From Gammaproteobacteria bacterium (GTDB lineage Bacteria > Pseudomonadota > Gammaproteobacteria > Pseudomonadales > Pseudohongiellaceae), in contig PWQG01000307.1 of the NCBI GenBank assembly GCA_003556835.1, positions 1 to 11,150 of the forward strand: 11,150 bases of DNA. The letters are read 5' to 3'. The number at the start of each line of letters is the position of its first letter. The stretch's first letter is position 1. The notes under the pieces were generated by a model. The model saw only the letters and a list, made by a program, of their open reading frames with translations. It was not told where the DNA came from and did no database searches. Shown here in pieces: positions 1-6,128 of the stretch. A program made the translations under genes and the position numbers.

Positions 1-1199
1 ACATCGGCATCGGCGGCTCGGACCTGGGACCATCGATGGTATACCAGGCCCTGCAATCGCAGGATGGCCCCCGCTGCCATTTCGTGTCCAATGTCGATCC
101 GCAGCATCTGGATCGCACACTCCGTCCCCTCAATCCGGGACGGACCCTGTTCCTGATTGCCTCCAAATCCTTCACCACCCTTGAGACACTGGAGAATGCC
201 CGCCTGGCGAAACAATGGCTACTCGACAACGCAGGCCCGGAGACCGGGCTCGGGCAGCATTTCATCGCCATGACCGCCTGTCCGGAAAAAGCCATCAGCT
301 TCGGCCTGCACGCCGATCACATACTGCCGCTGGACGATTGGGTCGGAGGCCGCTTTTCCCTGTGGTCCGCCATCGGCCTGCCCATCGCCCTGGGCGCTGG
401 CATGCCCGTTTTCCGTCAATTGCTGGCAGGCGCCCGGGACATGGATCAGCATTACCTCAACAGCCCGCTGACGCAGAACATGCCGGTACTGCTGGCCCTG
501 CTTGCCTTCTGGTATCGACAGTTCTGGCAGGCCGAAACCCAGGCCGTTTTACCCTACTCCCAGGCACTGGAAAGTTTTCCTGCCTACCTGCAGCAACTGG
601 ACATGGAGAGCCTGGGCAAATCGACCGACCTGGACGGACAGATGGTTGACCACCCGACGGGCGCCATAATCTGGGGTAGTGCCGGCACCAACGGCCAGCA
701 CTCGTTCCATCAGTTACTGCACCAGGGCACGGCCCTGGTGCCGGCCGACTTCATTGCCGTGGCGCGTTGCCCCGACGGTCTCAACCAGCAGGCCCATCGT
801 CATCTGCTGGCCAACTGCCTGGCCCAGAGCCAGGCTCTTATGAACGGCAAGACGCCACAGGAAGCAGAACAGGAAATGCTGGCCCGGGGCAGTTCCCCCG
901 AACGGGCCCGGGAACTGGCCGCCCACCGCGCCACCCCGGGCAACCGGCCCAGCAACACGCTGCTGCTGCAGCGCCTCGATCCCCTACACCTGGGCCGCCT
1001 GCTGGCGCTCTACGAACATAAAGTGCATGCTCTCGGGGTTTTGTTACACATCAACAGCTTTGACCAATGGGGGGTGGAATTGGGTAAACAGCTGAGTCGA
1101 CATACCTACCGGGCTCTGGACGCTGGAGACTGCAGTGAACTCGATACACCAGCCGCCGAGCTGGTGCGCCGCTGCCGTCAATGGTCTGAGGGAGATTGA
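1..1199 (+). CDS. pgi: Glucose-6-phosphate isomerase, 3' part (5' end outside window)
   Basis: Interconverts glucose-6-phosphate and fructose-6-phosphate in the cytoplasm. The reading frame is open from base 3, and 398 residues are visible; the family is about 550 long, so roughly 150 N-terminal residues lie upstream. The first visible residues read IGIGGSDLGP, a family hallmark. Further on are the sugar-phosphate loop SKSFTT, GGRFSLWS with the catalytic-site Arg, DMES with the catalytic Glu, GTNGQH with the ring-opening His, and the C-terminal signature FDQWGVELGKQL with its Lys. In the stretch before GTNGQH, the E. coli Glu-Pro is Ser-Ala here; this is not the catalytic Glu, so activity is expected. 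The TGA stop lies 2 nt before the start of the RimB-RimK fusion, which suggests co-transcription. The family call is secure. Confidence 0.97.
   Translation, partial: IGIGGSDLGPSMVYQALQSQDGPRCHFVSNVDPQHLDRTLRPLNPGRTLFLIASKSFTTLETLENARLAKQWLLDNAGPETGLGQHFIAMTACPEKAISFGLHADHILPLDDWVGGRFSLWSAIGLPIALGAGMPVFRQLLAGARDMDQHYLNSPLTQNMPVLLALLAFWYRQFWQAETQAVLPYSQALESFPAYLQQLDMESLGKSTDLDGQMVDHPTGAIIWGSAGTNGQHSFHQLLHQGTALVPADFIAVARCPDGLNQQAHRHLLANCLAQSQALMNGKTPQEAEQEMLARGSSPERARELAAHRATPGNRPSNTLLLQRLDPLHLGRLLALYEHKVHALGVLLHINSFDQWGVELGKQLSRHTYRALDAGDCSELDTPAAELVRRCRQWSEGD
1188..1194 (+). promoter_or_regulatory. Ribosome binding site that fixes the start of the RimB-RimK fusion
   Basis: GAGGGAG lies inside the last codons of pgi. 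It is 7 nt before the ATG at 1202 but only 1 nt before an in-frame TTG at 1196. The spacing favours the ATG, two codons downstream of the TTG. Confidence 0.7.
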
Positions 1200-1201
1200 A
1201 T

Positions 1202-2608
1202 ATGAAGAGTGAGGACGAGCGAATCATAGTCGGAAGTGAGGAATGGTGCTCGCTGCCCGCGCTGGGCATTCCGGCCGTGCGCGTCCGGGTCGACTCCGGC
1301 GCCAGGACTTCTTCACTGCACGCCTTCAACATCCGCGGCTTCCGCCGCGGCGGTGCCCGCTGGGTCAGTTTCGAAGTCCACCCCCTGCAGAAAAACCGCC
1401 GCACCATCATCCGCTGCGAAGCGGAAGTGGTGGATCGACGGGTGGTGAAGAGTTCCAGCGGCATTGGCGAGAAACGATACGTGATCCGCACCCGCCTCGA
1501 GCACAGGGGGCAGGCCTGGGACGTGGAGCTCACCCTGAGCAACCGCGACTCCATGGGTTACCGCATGCTGCTGGGCCGCGAAGCCATGAGTGGGAGGATG
1601 CTGGTCGACCCGGCCGCGCGACTGCTGGGGGGAGAACTCAAGCAACAGCAGATTGATGAACTGTATCGTGACCACACCCGGGAAACCTCCGGCCTGCGGA
1701 TCGGCCTGTTGGCCAGCGACCCTGAACTGGTCAGCAACCAACGCATCCTGGAAGCCGGTGAGGAACGGGGCCATCGAATCCGTTTCTATGATATCCGGCA
1801 CTGTTACATGAAGCTCGATGCCGAAAACCCGGAAGTCCACTACCGCGGTGGCCGCCTGCTCAATGAGCTGGATGCGGTCATCCCCCGCGTGCGCCCCGCC
1901 CTGACCTATTACGGCTGCGCCCTGGTGCGTCAATTCGAAGCCCTGGACATACCGGTACTGAATTCAGCCGAGGCCATAGCCCACTCCCGCGACCGCCTGT
2001 ATGTGCTGCAACTACTGCTGCAACATGGTGTGGACATCCCCACCACCGGCTTCGCCGACAGCCCCCTCGATAGTGAGGAGTTGATCGACATGGTCAACGG
2101 CACCCCCCTGGTGGTGAAACTGCTCGAAGGCCTGCAGGGCCGCGGGGTCATGCTGGCAGAAACCCGTACCGCAGGAGAAAGTCTGATCAGTGCATTCCGC
2201 TCCCTGCAGGCGCACCTGCTGGTGCAGGAATTCATCAAGGAAGCCGAAGGCAGGGACCTGCGCCTGATGGTGGTGGACAATAAAGTCGTGGCAGCCTATC
2301 AACGCGAAACACCGGCCGGTCAGTTCCGGGCTCCCAATCGACCGATCACGGTAAGTCACGTGCGCACCAGCCAGGAAGAAAGACAGGTGGCGCTAAAGGC
2401 CGCAAAAATGCTGGGCCTCAAGGTTGCCGGAGTGGATCTGATCCGCTCACGACGTGGCCCGCTGCTGCTCGAGGTCAGCCCCAGTCCGGGACTCGAATAT
2501 GTAGAAGATGTCACTGGCAAGGATATCGCTGGCACACTGATCAGTGCCGTTGAGAAAATGGCGGACTGGAAGCGCCCCCTGTCCTCCTCGCCCTCCGGCA
2601 AAGCATGA
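1202..2608 (+). CDS. rimK: RimB-like retropepsin-fold domain fused to RimK-type ATP-grasp glutamate ligase
   Basis: A 468-residue two-domain protein. Residues about 8-145 match the family called putative ATP-dependent zinc protease (RimB): RVDSGARTSSLHA at 29-41 with the aspartyl-protease-like Asp31-Ser-Gly, SSSGIGEKR at 84-92 and MGYRMLLGRE at 118-127. Residues about 164-450 follow E. coli RimK, the ligase that adds glutamates to the C-terminus of ribosomal protein S6: DAVIPR at 224-229, PLVVKLLEG at 302-310, LVQEFIKEAEG at 340-350 and VAGVDLIR at 408-415. Two ligase motifs differ. The metal-site triad Asp-Glu-Asn (E. coli D248, E260, N262 by my recollection) reads Asp412, Glu424, Ser426, and the SNLHRGG stretch of E. 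coli RimK is APNRPIT at 377-383. RimB and RimK are partners in Pseudomonas, so fusion of the two is reasonable. The real substrate is uncertain. The gene starts 2 nt after pgi and overlaps the acetyltransferase gene by 4 nt. Confidence 0.85.
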   Translation: MKSEDERIIVGSEEWCSLPALGIPAVRVRVDSGARTSSLHAFNIRGFRRGGARWVSFEVHPLQKNRRTIIRCEAEVVDRRVVKSSSGIGEKRYVIRTRLEHRGQAWDVELTLSNRDSMGYRMLLGREAMSGRMLVDPAARLLGGELKQQQIDELYRDHTRETSGLRIGLLASDPELVSNQRILEAGEERGHRIRFYDIRHCYMKLDAENPEVHYRGGRLLNELDAVIPRVRPALTYYGCALVRQFEALDIPVLNSAEAIAHSRDRLYVLQLLLQHGVDIPTTGFADSPLDSEELIDMVNGTPLVVKLLEGLQGRGVMLAETRTAGESLISAFRSLQAHLLVQEFIKEAEGRDLRLMVVDNKVVAAYQRETPAGQFRAPNRPITVSHVRTSQEERQVALKAAKMLGLKVAGVDLIRSRRGPLLLEVSPSPGLEYVEDVTGKDIAGTLISAVEKMADWKRPLSSSPSGKA

Positions 2609-3045
2609 AGCAGCCCGGCTACAGACCGGCGCGGCCCGAGGACATGGCCTGGGCCTACACACTGTTCCGTGCCGGGATGAAACCCTATATTGAACAGACC
2701 TGGGGCTGGGACGAGGTGTTCCAGCGTCACAGCTTCATGGAGAACATTCCCTATTCCGTGTTCACCATCATCACCCTGGCCGAACGGGATGCGGGCGGCT
2801 ACTGCCTGCGCCACCACAAGCGCAGCCACCTGGAGCTGGAACTGCTGGTGATCGACGCGGATCTGCGCAATGCAGGTCTTGGTACAAGGGTGATGCAGGA
2901 TCTGATGCAGGAGGCGCGGCAGCGCGAGCTGCCATTGCAGTTGAATGTATTACGGGTCAACCCGGCGGTGAAATTCTACGAGCGCCTGGGCTTCACCATC
3001 CTCCAGAGTGATAGCGAACGCTATCGCCTGAGCTGGCCGAAGTGA
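2605..3045 (+). CDS. GNAT-family N-acetyltransferase
   Basis: A 146-residue single-domain acetyl-CoA-dependent acyltransferase. The acetyl-CoA pyrophosphate loop (motif A) is LLVIDADLRNAGLGT at 80-94, with R88, G91 and G93 in the usual R/Q-x-x-G-x-G/A pattern. Motif B is NPAVKFYERLGF at 119-130. The N-terminal part, with MKPYIEQTWGWDE at 25-37, is a form common in uncharacterised GNATs. The ATG overlaps the stop of the RimB-RimK gene (ATGA), so translation is probably coupled. No SD stands out beyond this. The substrate cannot be read from sequence; a ribosomal or other protein N-terminus is a guess from context, and a small-molecule amine is equally possible. Confidence 0.88.
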   Translation: MKQPGYRPARPEDMAWAYTLFRAGMKPYIEQTWGWDEVFQRHSFMENIPYSVFTIITLAERDAGGYCLRHHKRSHLELELLVIDADLRNAGLGTRVMQDLMQEARQRELPLQLNVLRVNPAVKFYERLGFTILQSDSERYRLSWPK

Positions 3046-3058
3046 CTGGCCAAGGCCA
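3010..3058. terminator. Two inverted repeats at the convergent gene junction (possible bidirectional terminator)
   Basis: GATAGCG-AA-CGCTATC at 3010-3025 lies in the last codons of the acetyltransferase gene. TGGCC-AA-GGCCA at 3047-3058 fills almost all of the 14-nt gap to the manB stop. Both can form short hairpins in either transcript. Neither is followed by a clear T-tract on either strand, so neither is a textbook intrinsic terminator. Confidence 0.3.
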
Positions 3059-3059
3059 T

Positions 3060-4415
3060 TCATTCAAACCGGGACAACAGCTCCTCGGTCTTGCGCTGCA
3101 TCAATGCCCGATCCCCTCGTGATTCGACATTGAGACGCACCACCGGCTCGGTATTGGACATCCGCAGGTTGAACCGCCAATCGGCAAAACACATGCTCAG
3201 GCCATCGGTGTGATCAATTGATTCCGCCTGATCGGAATACCGCGCCTCCATGGCCGAGAGCAGTGCCGGTGGATCGGCGATGCTGCGATTGATTTCGCCG
3301 CTGGCGGGGTAGGCCGCCACGCGCTCCTCGACCAGGGTGGACAGGGGCTTACCACTTGCAGAGACAAGCTGCGCCACCAGCAGCCAGGGGATCATGCCGC
3401 TGTCGCAGTAGGCAAAATCACGAAAGTAGTGATGCGCACTCATCTCACCGCCGTAGACCGCATCTTCAATTCGCATACGCTCCTTGATGAAAGCGTGCCC
3501 GGTCTTGCATTGCACGGCCCGCCCGCCATAACGCTCGACCAGATCGATGGTATTCCAGGTCAGGCGTGGATCGTGGATGATGGCCGCGCCCGGACTTTGT
3601 GCCAGAAAATGGCGCGCCAACAGGCCGACAATATAATAACCCTCGATGAAGGCCCCGCTTTCGTCAAAGAAAAAACAGCGGTCAAAGTCCCCATCCCAGG
3701 CCACCCCCATATCAGCCCCCGAAGCGCGGATGGCATTCACGGTCGGCTCACGATTCTCGATCAACAGGGGATTGGGCACGCCATTGGGGAAATGACCATC
3801 GGCTTCATGGTGCAGCCGGATGAACTCGAACGGCAATGACGGTGCCAGCCCGTCCACAATACTGCCGGCTCCACCATTACCGGCATTGACCACGATTTTA
3901 AGCGGCTGCAATACCTCCCTGTCGACCAGGGACAGCAGCCGGTTCAGGTAAGCCGGCCGGGTATCCACCTCTCTCGCCTGGCCAACGGCCGCCGGCTCGC
4001 GAAAATCACCACTTTCCGCCAAGGAACGGATCGCATCCAGCCCCGTATCCCCGCTGACCGGCCTGGATGACTCGCGCACAATCTTCATGCCATTGTAGTC
4101 TTTCGGATTGTGACTGGCAGTGACCACAATCCCGGCATCGGTCTCAAGATGCGAGGTGGCAAAATAGATTTCCTCGGTACCACATTCGCCAATATCCATC
4201 ACATCGGCGCCGGCTGCGAGTATGCCCTGCTTCAGGGCTTCGGACAGCGCCGGACTGCTCAGGCGGATATCGTGGCCGATCACCACGTTTTTCGCATCCA
4301 GGTATTGCGCCGTGGCCCGCCCGATGCGCCAGGCGATATCCTCATTGAGCTGGTCCGGCACCCGTCCACGGATGTCATAGGCCTTGAAACAGTCGATGCT
4401 GATTGGCTGGCTCAT
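3060..4415 (-). CDS. manB: Phosphomannomutase (CpsG/ManB type, possibly also phosphoglucomutase activity)
   Basis: Converts mannose-6-phosphate to mannose-1-phosphate, the precursor of GDP-mannose for exopolysaccharide or LPS. The protein has 451 residues against about 456 in E. coli CpsG, and they agree end to end. It has the four domains of the alpha-D-phosphohexomutase family: the phosphoserine loop TASHNPKDYNGMK with Ser101, the metal loop DGDFDR at 241-246, the sugar-binding loop GGEMSAHHYF at 322-331, and the phosphate-binding loop RMSNTEPVVRLNVESR at 418-433. It opens with CFKAYDIRG, as in CpsG. The start codon overlaps the galU stop by 4 nt, so the two are translated together. AlgC-type proteins of the same superfamily also act on glucose phosphates, so dual specificity cannot be excluded, but closeness to CpsG favours mannose. 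Confidence 0.93.
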   Translation of the reverse strand: MSQPISIDCFKAYDIRGRVPDQLNEDIAWRIGRATAQYLDAKNVVIGHDIRLSSPALSEALKQGILAAGADVMDIGECGTEEIYFATSHLETDAGIVVTASHNPKDYNGMKIVRESSRPVSGDTGLDAIRSLAESGDFREPAAVGQAREVDTRPAYLNRLLSLVDREVLQPLKIVVNAGNGGAGSIVDGLAPSLPFEFIRLHHEADGHFPNGVPNPLLIENREPTVNAIRASGADMGVAWDGDFDRCFFFDESGAFIEGYYIVGLLARHFLAQSPGAAIIHDPRLTWNTIDLVERYGGRAVQCKTGHAFIKERMRIEDAVYGGEMSAHHYFRDFAYCDSGMIPWLLVAQLVSASGKPLSTLVEERVAAYPASGEINRSIADPPALLSAMEARYSDQAESIDHTDGLSMCFADWRFNLRMSNTEPVVRLNVESRGDRALMQRKTEELLSRFE

Positions 4416-5248
4416 TGGACGGCTCCGTATACATGCTGGTAATTGTAATTGGTTGCCTCGATGAAACCCTCGACACTCCCGCAGTCGAAGCGCCGTCCAC
4501 GGAAACGGTAGGCCAGCACCCGCCCCTCACGCGCCTGACTCATCAGGGCATCGGTGATCTGCAGCTCCCCGTTGCGCCCCGGTGGTGTGTCTCGCAAGAT
4601 GGTGAAAATATCTGGTGTAAGAATATAGCGACCAATAATGGCCAGGTTGCTGGGTGCCGATTCGGGATCGGGCTTCTCCACCATGTCACGCACGCGGTAC
4701 AGGTCGTCGGCCTCCCGGTCACCGGCTATGACCCCGTACTTGTGGGTCTCATCCGCCGACACCTCTTCGATGGCCACAATACTGCACTGGTGCTTTTCAT
4801 ACAGCGCCACCATCTGCGACAAAACGCCGGCATCCTCGGTCACACAATAGTCATCCGCCAGTACAACGGCAAAAGGATGGTCACCCACCAGCGTTTCACC
4901 GGTGAGGATGGCGTGCCCGAGGCCTTTCATTTCAATCTGCCGGGTGTAGGAGAAAGTGCATACATCAATGATGTGGCGGATCTCGGTGAGTGCCGCTTCC
5001 TTTGCCGTTCCCGCAATCTGGTGTTCCAGCTCGTAGCTGATGTCGAAATGGTCTTCCAGGGCCCGTTTGCCCCGGCCGGTCACCAGGGCCATGTCCGTGA
5101 TACCTGCCGCCATCGCTTCCTCGACGCCATACTGGATCAGCGGCTTGTTGACCAGTGGCAACATCTCCTTGGGCATCGACTTGGTCACCGGAAGGAAACG
5201 GGTGCCATAGCCGGCTGCAGGGAACAGACATTTTCTGATGATGCTCAT
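4412..5248 (-). CDS. galU: UTP-glucose-1-phosphate uridylyltransferase
   Basis: Makes UDP-glucose from UTP and glucose-1-phosphate in the cytoplasm, supplying surface polysaccharide synthesis. It has 278 residues, a normal length for the Pseudomonas-type enzyme. The nucleotide-binding loop PAAGYGTRFLPVTKSMPKEM spans 10-29, then come KGLGHAIL at 108-115, the metal-binding LADDYC at 130-135 (Asp132), VEKP at 190-193 and RFDCGSVEGFIEATN at 253-267. The frame stays open 44 codons further upstream, but that extension has no counterpart in the family. The ATG at 5246-5248 is 5 nt from a strong SD, so this start is chosen. It is the first gene of a galU-manB pair, with a structured leader upstream. 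Confidence 0.95.
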   Translation of the reverse strand: MSIIRKCLFPAAGYGTRFLPVTKSMPKEMLPLVNKPLIQYGVEEAMAAGITDMALVTGRGKRALEDHFDISYELEHQIAGTAKEAALTEIRHIIDVCTFSYTRQIEMKGLGHAILTGETLVGDHPFAVVLADDYCVTEDAGVLSQMVALYEKHQCSIVAIEEVSADETHKYGVIAGDREADDLYRVRDMVEKPDPESAPSNLAIIGRYILTPDIFTILRDTPPGRNGELQITDALMSQAREGRVLAYRFRGRRFDCGSVEGFIEATNYNYQHVYGAVQ

Positions 5249-5253
5249 TGCTT

Positions 5254-5259
5254 CTCCTT
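5254..5259 (-). promoter_or_regulatory. Ribosome binding site of galU
   Basis: On the minus strand AAGGAG lies 5 nt before the galU ATG. It decides between this start and longer in-frame options reaching 5380. Confidence 0.85.
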
Positions 5260-5312
5260 GATGCTGCGGCGGAAAGAGCGAACAGCTTGCCTCCCGCCCG
5301 GAACAGTCCATT

Positions 5313-5357
5313 ACAAAGCGAAGCAGAATCTGTGCCAGATTCTCTTTGTTGCTCCGC
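5313..5357 (-). promoter_or_regulatory. Hairpin with alternative outer stems in the galU leader
   Basis: The core is a perfect 8-bp stem with a 3-nt loop: AGAATCTG at 5325-5332 and CAGATTCT at 5336-5343. On the galU strand it can extend in two exclusive ways. Either GCGGAGC (5351-5357) pairs with GCTTCGC (5318-5324) using one G-U pair, or ACAAAG (5344-5349) pairs with CTTTGT (5313-5318). The first extension has an A-C mismatch if read from the plus strand, so it suits a galU-strand RNA better. A DNA-binding dyad is the alternative reading. Confidence 0.45.
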
Positions 5358-5371
5358 CAGAGCGGGTCAAC

Positions 5372-5509
5372 ATGATACACTATACCGTGCTACGGCCCAG
5401 CACCGGCAAAATGGTCGATTATTGTCGCGAGTCACGCTACCATCGCGGCCTGCAGGTGAAACAGAGCAATCGCCGCAGCGAGCGGATATCCAGTCACGAG
5501 ATGCAGTGA
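5372..5509 (+). CDS. Possible small leader ORF upstream of fabA (doubtful)
   Basis: A 45-codon frame from ATG to TGA in the galU-fabA gap. It ends 7 nt before the fabA ATG, which itself has no good SD. By my hand count about 70 percent of its third codon positions are G or C, which resembles the real genes here. The product would be basic and hydrophilic with one Cys, and matches no family I know. A weak GAGCGGG-like stretch lies about 5 nt upstream of its ATG. The start also coincides with the proposed galU promoter. It may be chance, since this frame continues open from antisense of galU. Confidence 0.2.
   Translation: MIHYTVLRPSTGKMVDYCRESRYHRGLQVKQSNRRSERISSHEMQ
5379..5409 (-). promoter_or_regulatory. 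galU: Candidate sigma-70 promoter for galU-manB
   Basis: On the minus strand TATAGT (5379-5384) matches five of six bases of the -10 consensus. TTGCCG (5404-5409) is a 4/6 -35 box, but the spacer is 19 bp, longer than optimal. Transcription would start near 5372, giving a leader of about 125 nt that includes the hairpin at 5313-5357. Confidence 0.35.
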
Positions 5510-5516
5510 ATATGTT

Positions 5517-6059
5517 ATGAAAGGACAGGGGAACGGACACGTACAGAAAAGCGCCTATGAGCGCGATGAGCTACTCGACTGCGGGTACGGGCGCATGTTT
5601 GGTCCCGGCAACGCCCGCCTTCCGGTCGGCAATATGCTGATGCTGGACCGCATCACCCATATCAGTGACAGCGGTGGGGCCTATGACAAAGGTCAGATCA
5701 TCGCCGAGCTCGACATAAGCCCCGACCTGTGGTTTTTCGAGTGCCATTTCCCGGAAGATCCTGTGATGCCGGGCTGCCTGGGCCTTGACGCCATGTGGCA
5801 ACTGGTGGGCTTTTACCTGGGCTGGCGTGGCAATCTCGGCAAGGGCCGGGCACTGGGCTCCAGTGAAGTGAAGTTCAGCGGCGAGATCCTGCCTGATGCA
5901 AAAAAAGTGGTTTATGAGATCTCCCTGAGTCGTGTCATCGAACGTAAACTGGTGATGGGTATCGCGGACGGTGTGGTATTGGTGGACGGCAAGAAAATCT
6001 ACACCACCAAAGGTCTCAAGGTCGGACTGTTCCGGCCGGAAGACTCCTTCCAACCTTGA
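5517..6059 (+). CDS. fabA: 3-hydroxydecanoyl-ACP dehydratase/isomerase FabA
   Basis: Dehydrates 3-hydroxydecanoyl-ACP and isomerises trans-2- to cis-3-decenoyl-ACP, the branch point of unsaturated fatty acid synthesis in the cytoplasm. It has 180 residues against 172 in E. coli, the difference being at the ends. The single hot-dog domain carries LWFFECHFPEDPVMPGC at 71-87 and LGLDAMWQLVGFYLGW at 88-103. Catalytic His77 and Asp91 are 14 apart, as are His70 and Asp84 in E. coli. The C-terminal LKVGLF is also typical. The ATG at 5517 is the only plausible start: an in-frame TGA lies at 5457 and the next ATG falls at residue 27, inside the domain. It has no convincing SD. fabB follows after 69 nt, as in the Pseudomonas fabAB pair. 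Confidence 0.96.
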   Translation: MKGQGNGHVQKSAYERDELLDCGYGRMFGPGNARLPVGNMLMLDRITHISDSGGAYDKGQIIAELDISPDLWFFECHFPEDPVMPGCLGLDAMWQLVGFYLGWRGNLGKGRALGSSEVKFSGEILPDAKKVVYEISLSRVIERKLVMGIADGVVLVDGKKIYTTKGLKVGLFRPEDSFQP

Positions 6060-6092
6060 GTCGCTGTAACACACAAAGCCCATCTTCCACGG

Positions 6093-6098
6093 TATAAT
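6093..6098 (+). promoter_or_regulatory. fabB: Perfect -10 hexamer between fabA and fabB
   Basis: TATAAT occurs 30 nt before the fabB ATG in an AT-rich patch (GGTATAATAGTAATAACG). No recognisable -35 box lies 16-18 bp upstream, and there is no TGn extension. It may be a weak internal promoter for fabB, in addition to readthrough from fabA. Confidence 0.3.
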
Positions 6099-6128
6099 AG
6101 TAATAACGCATTGAGTCACGAGGTAGTT

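Noticed and set aside
672..695. Loss of Glu in the WGEPGTNGQH region of Pgi (WGSAGTNGQH here)
   Set aside because: Counting along the mammalian enzyme places the catalytic Glu in the DMES motif, which is intact here, and the catalytic His of NGQH is also present. The change is at a non-catalytic position.
5249..5380. N-terminal extension of galU by 44 residues
   Set aside because: The frame is open, but the extension has no family counterpart, and the strong SD at 5254-5259 supports the shorter start.
4403..5509. Open frame of 368 codons on the plus strand across galU and the galU-fabA gap
   Set aside because: Most of it is the complement of galU, with no recognisable protein. Only its last 45 codons, outside galU, are kept as a doubtful small ORF.
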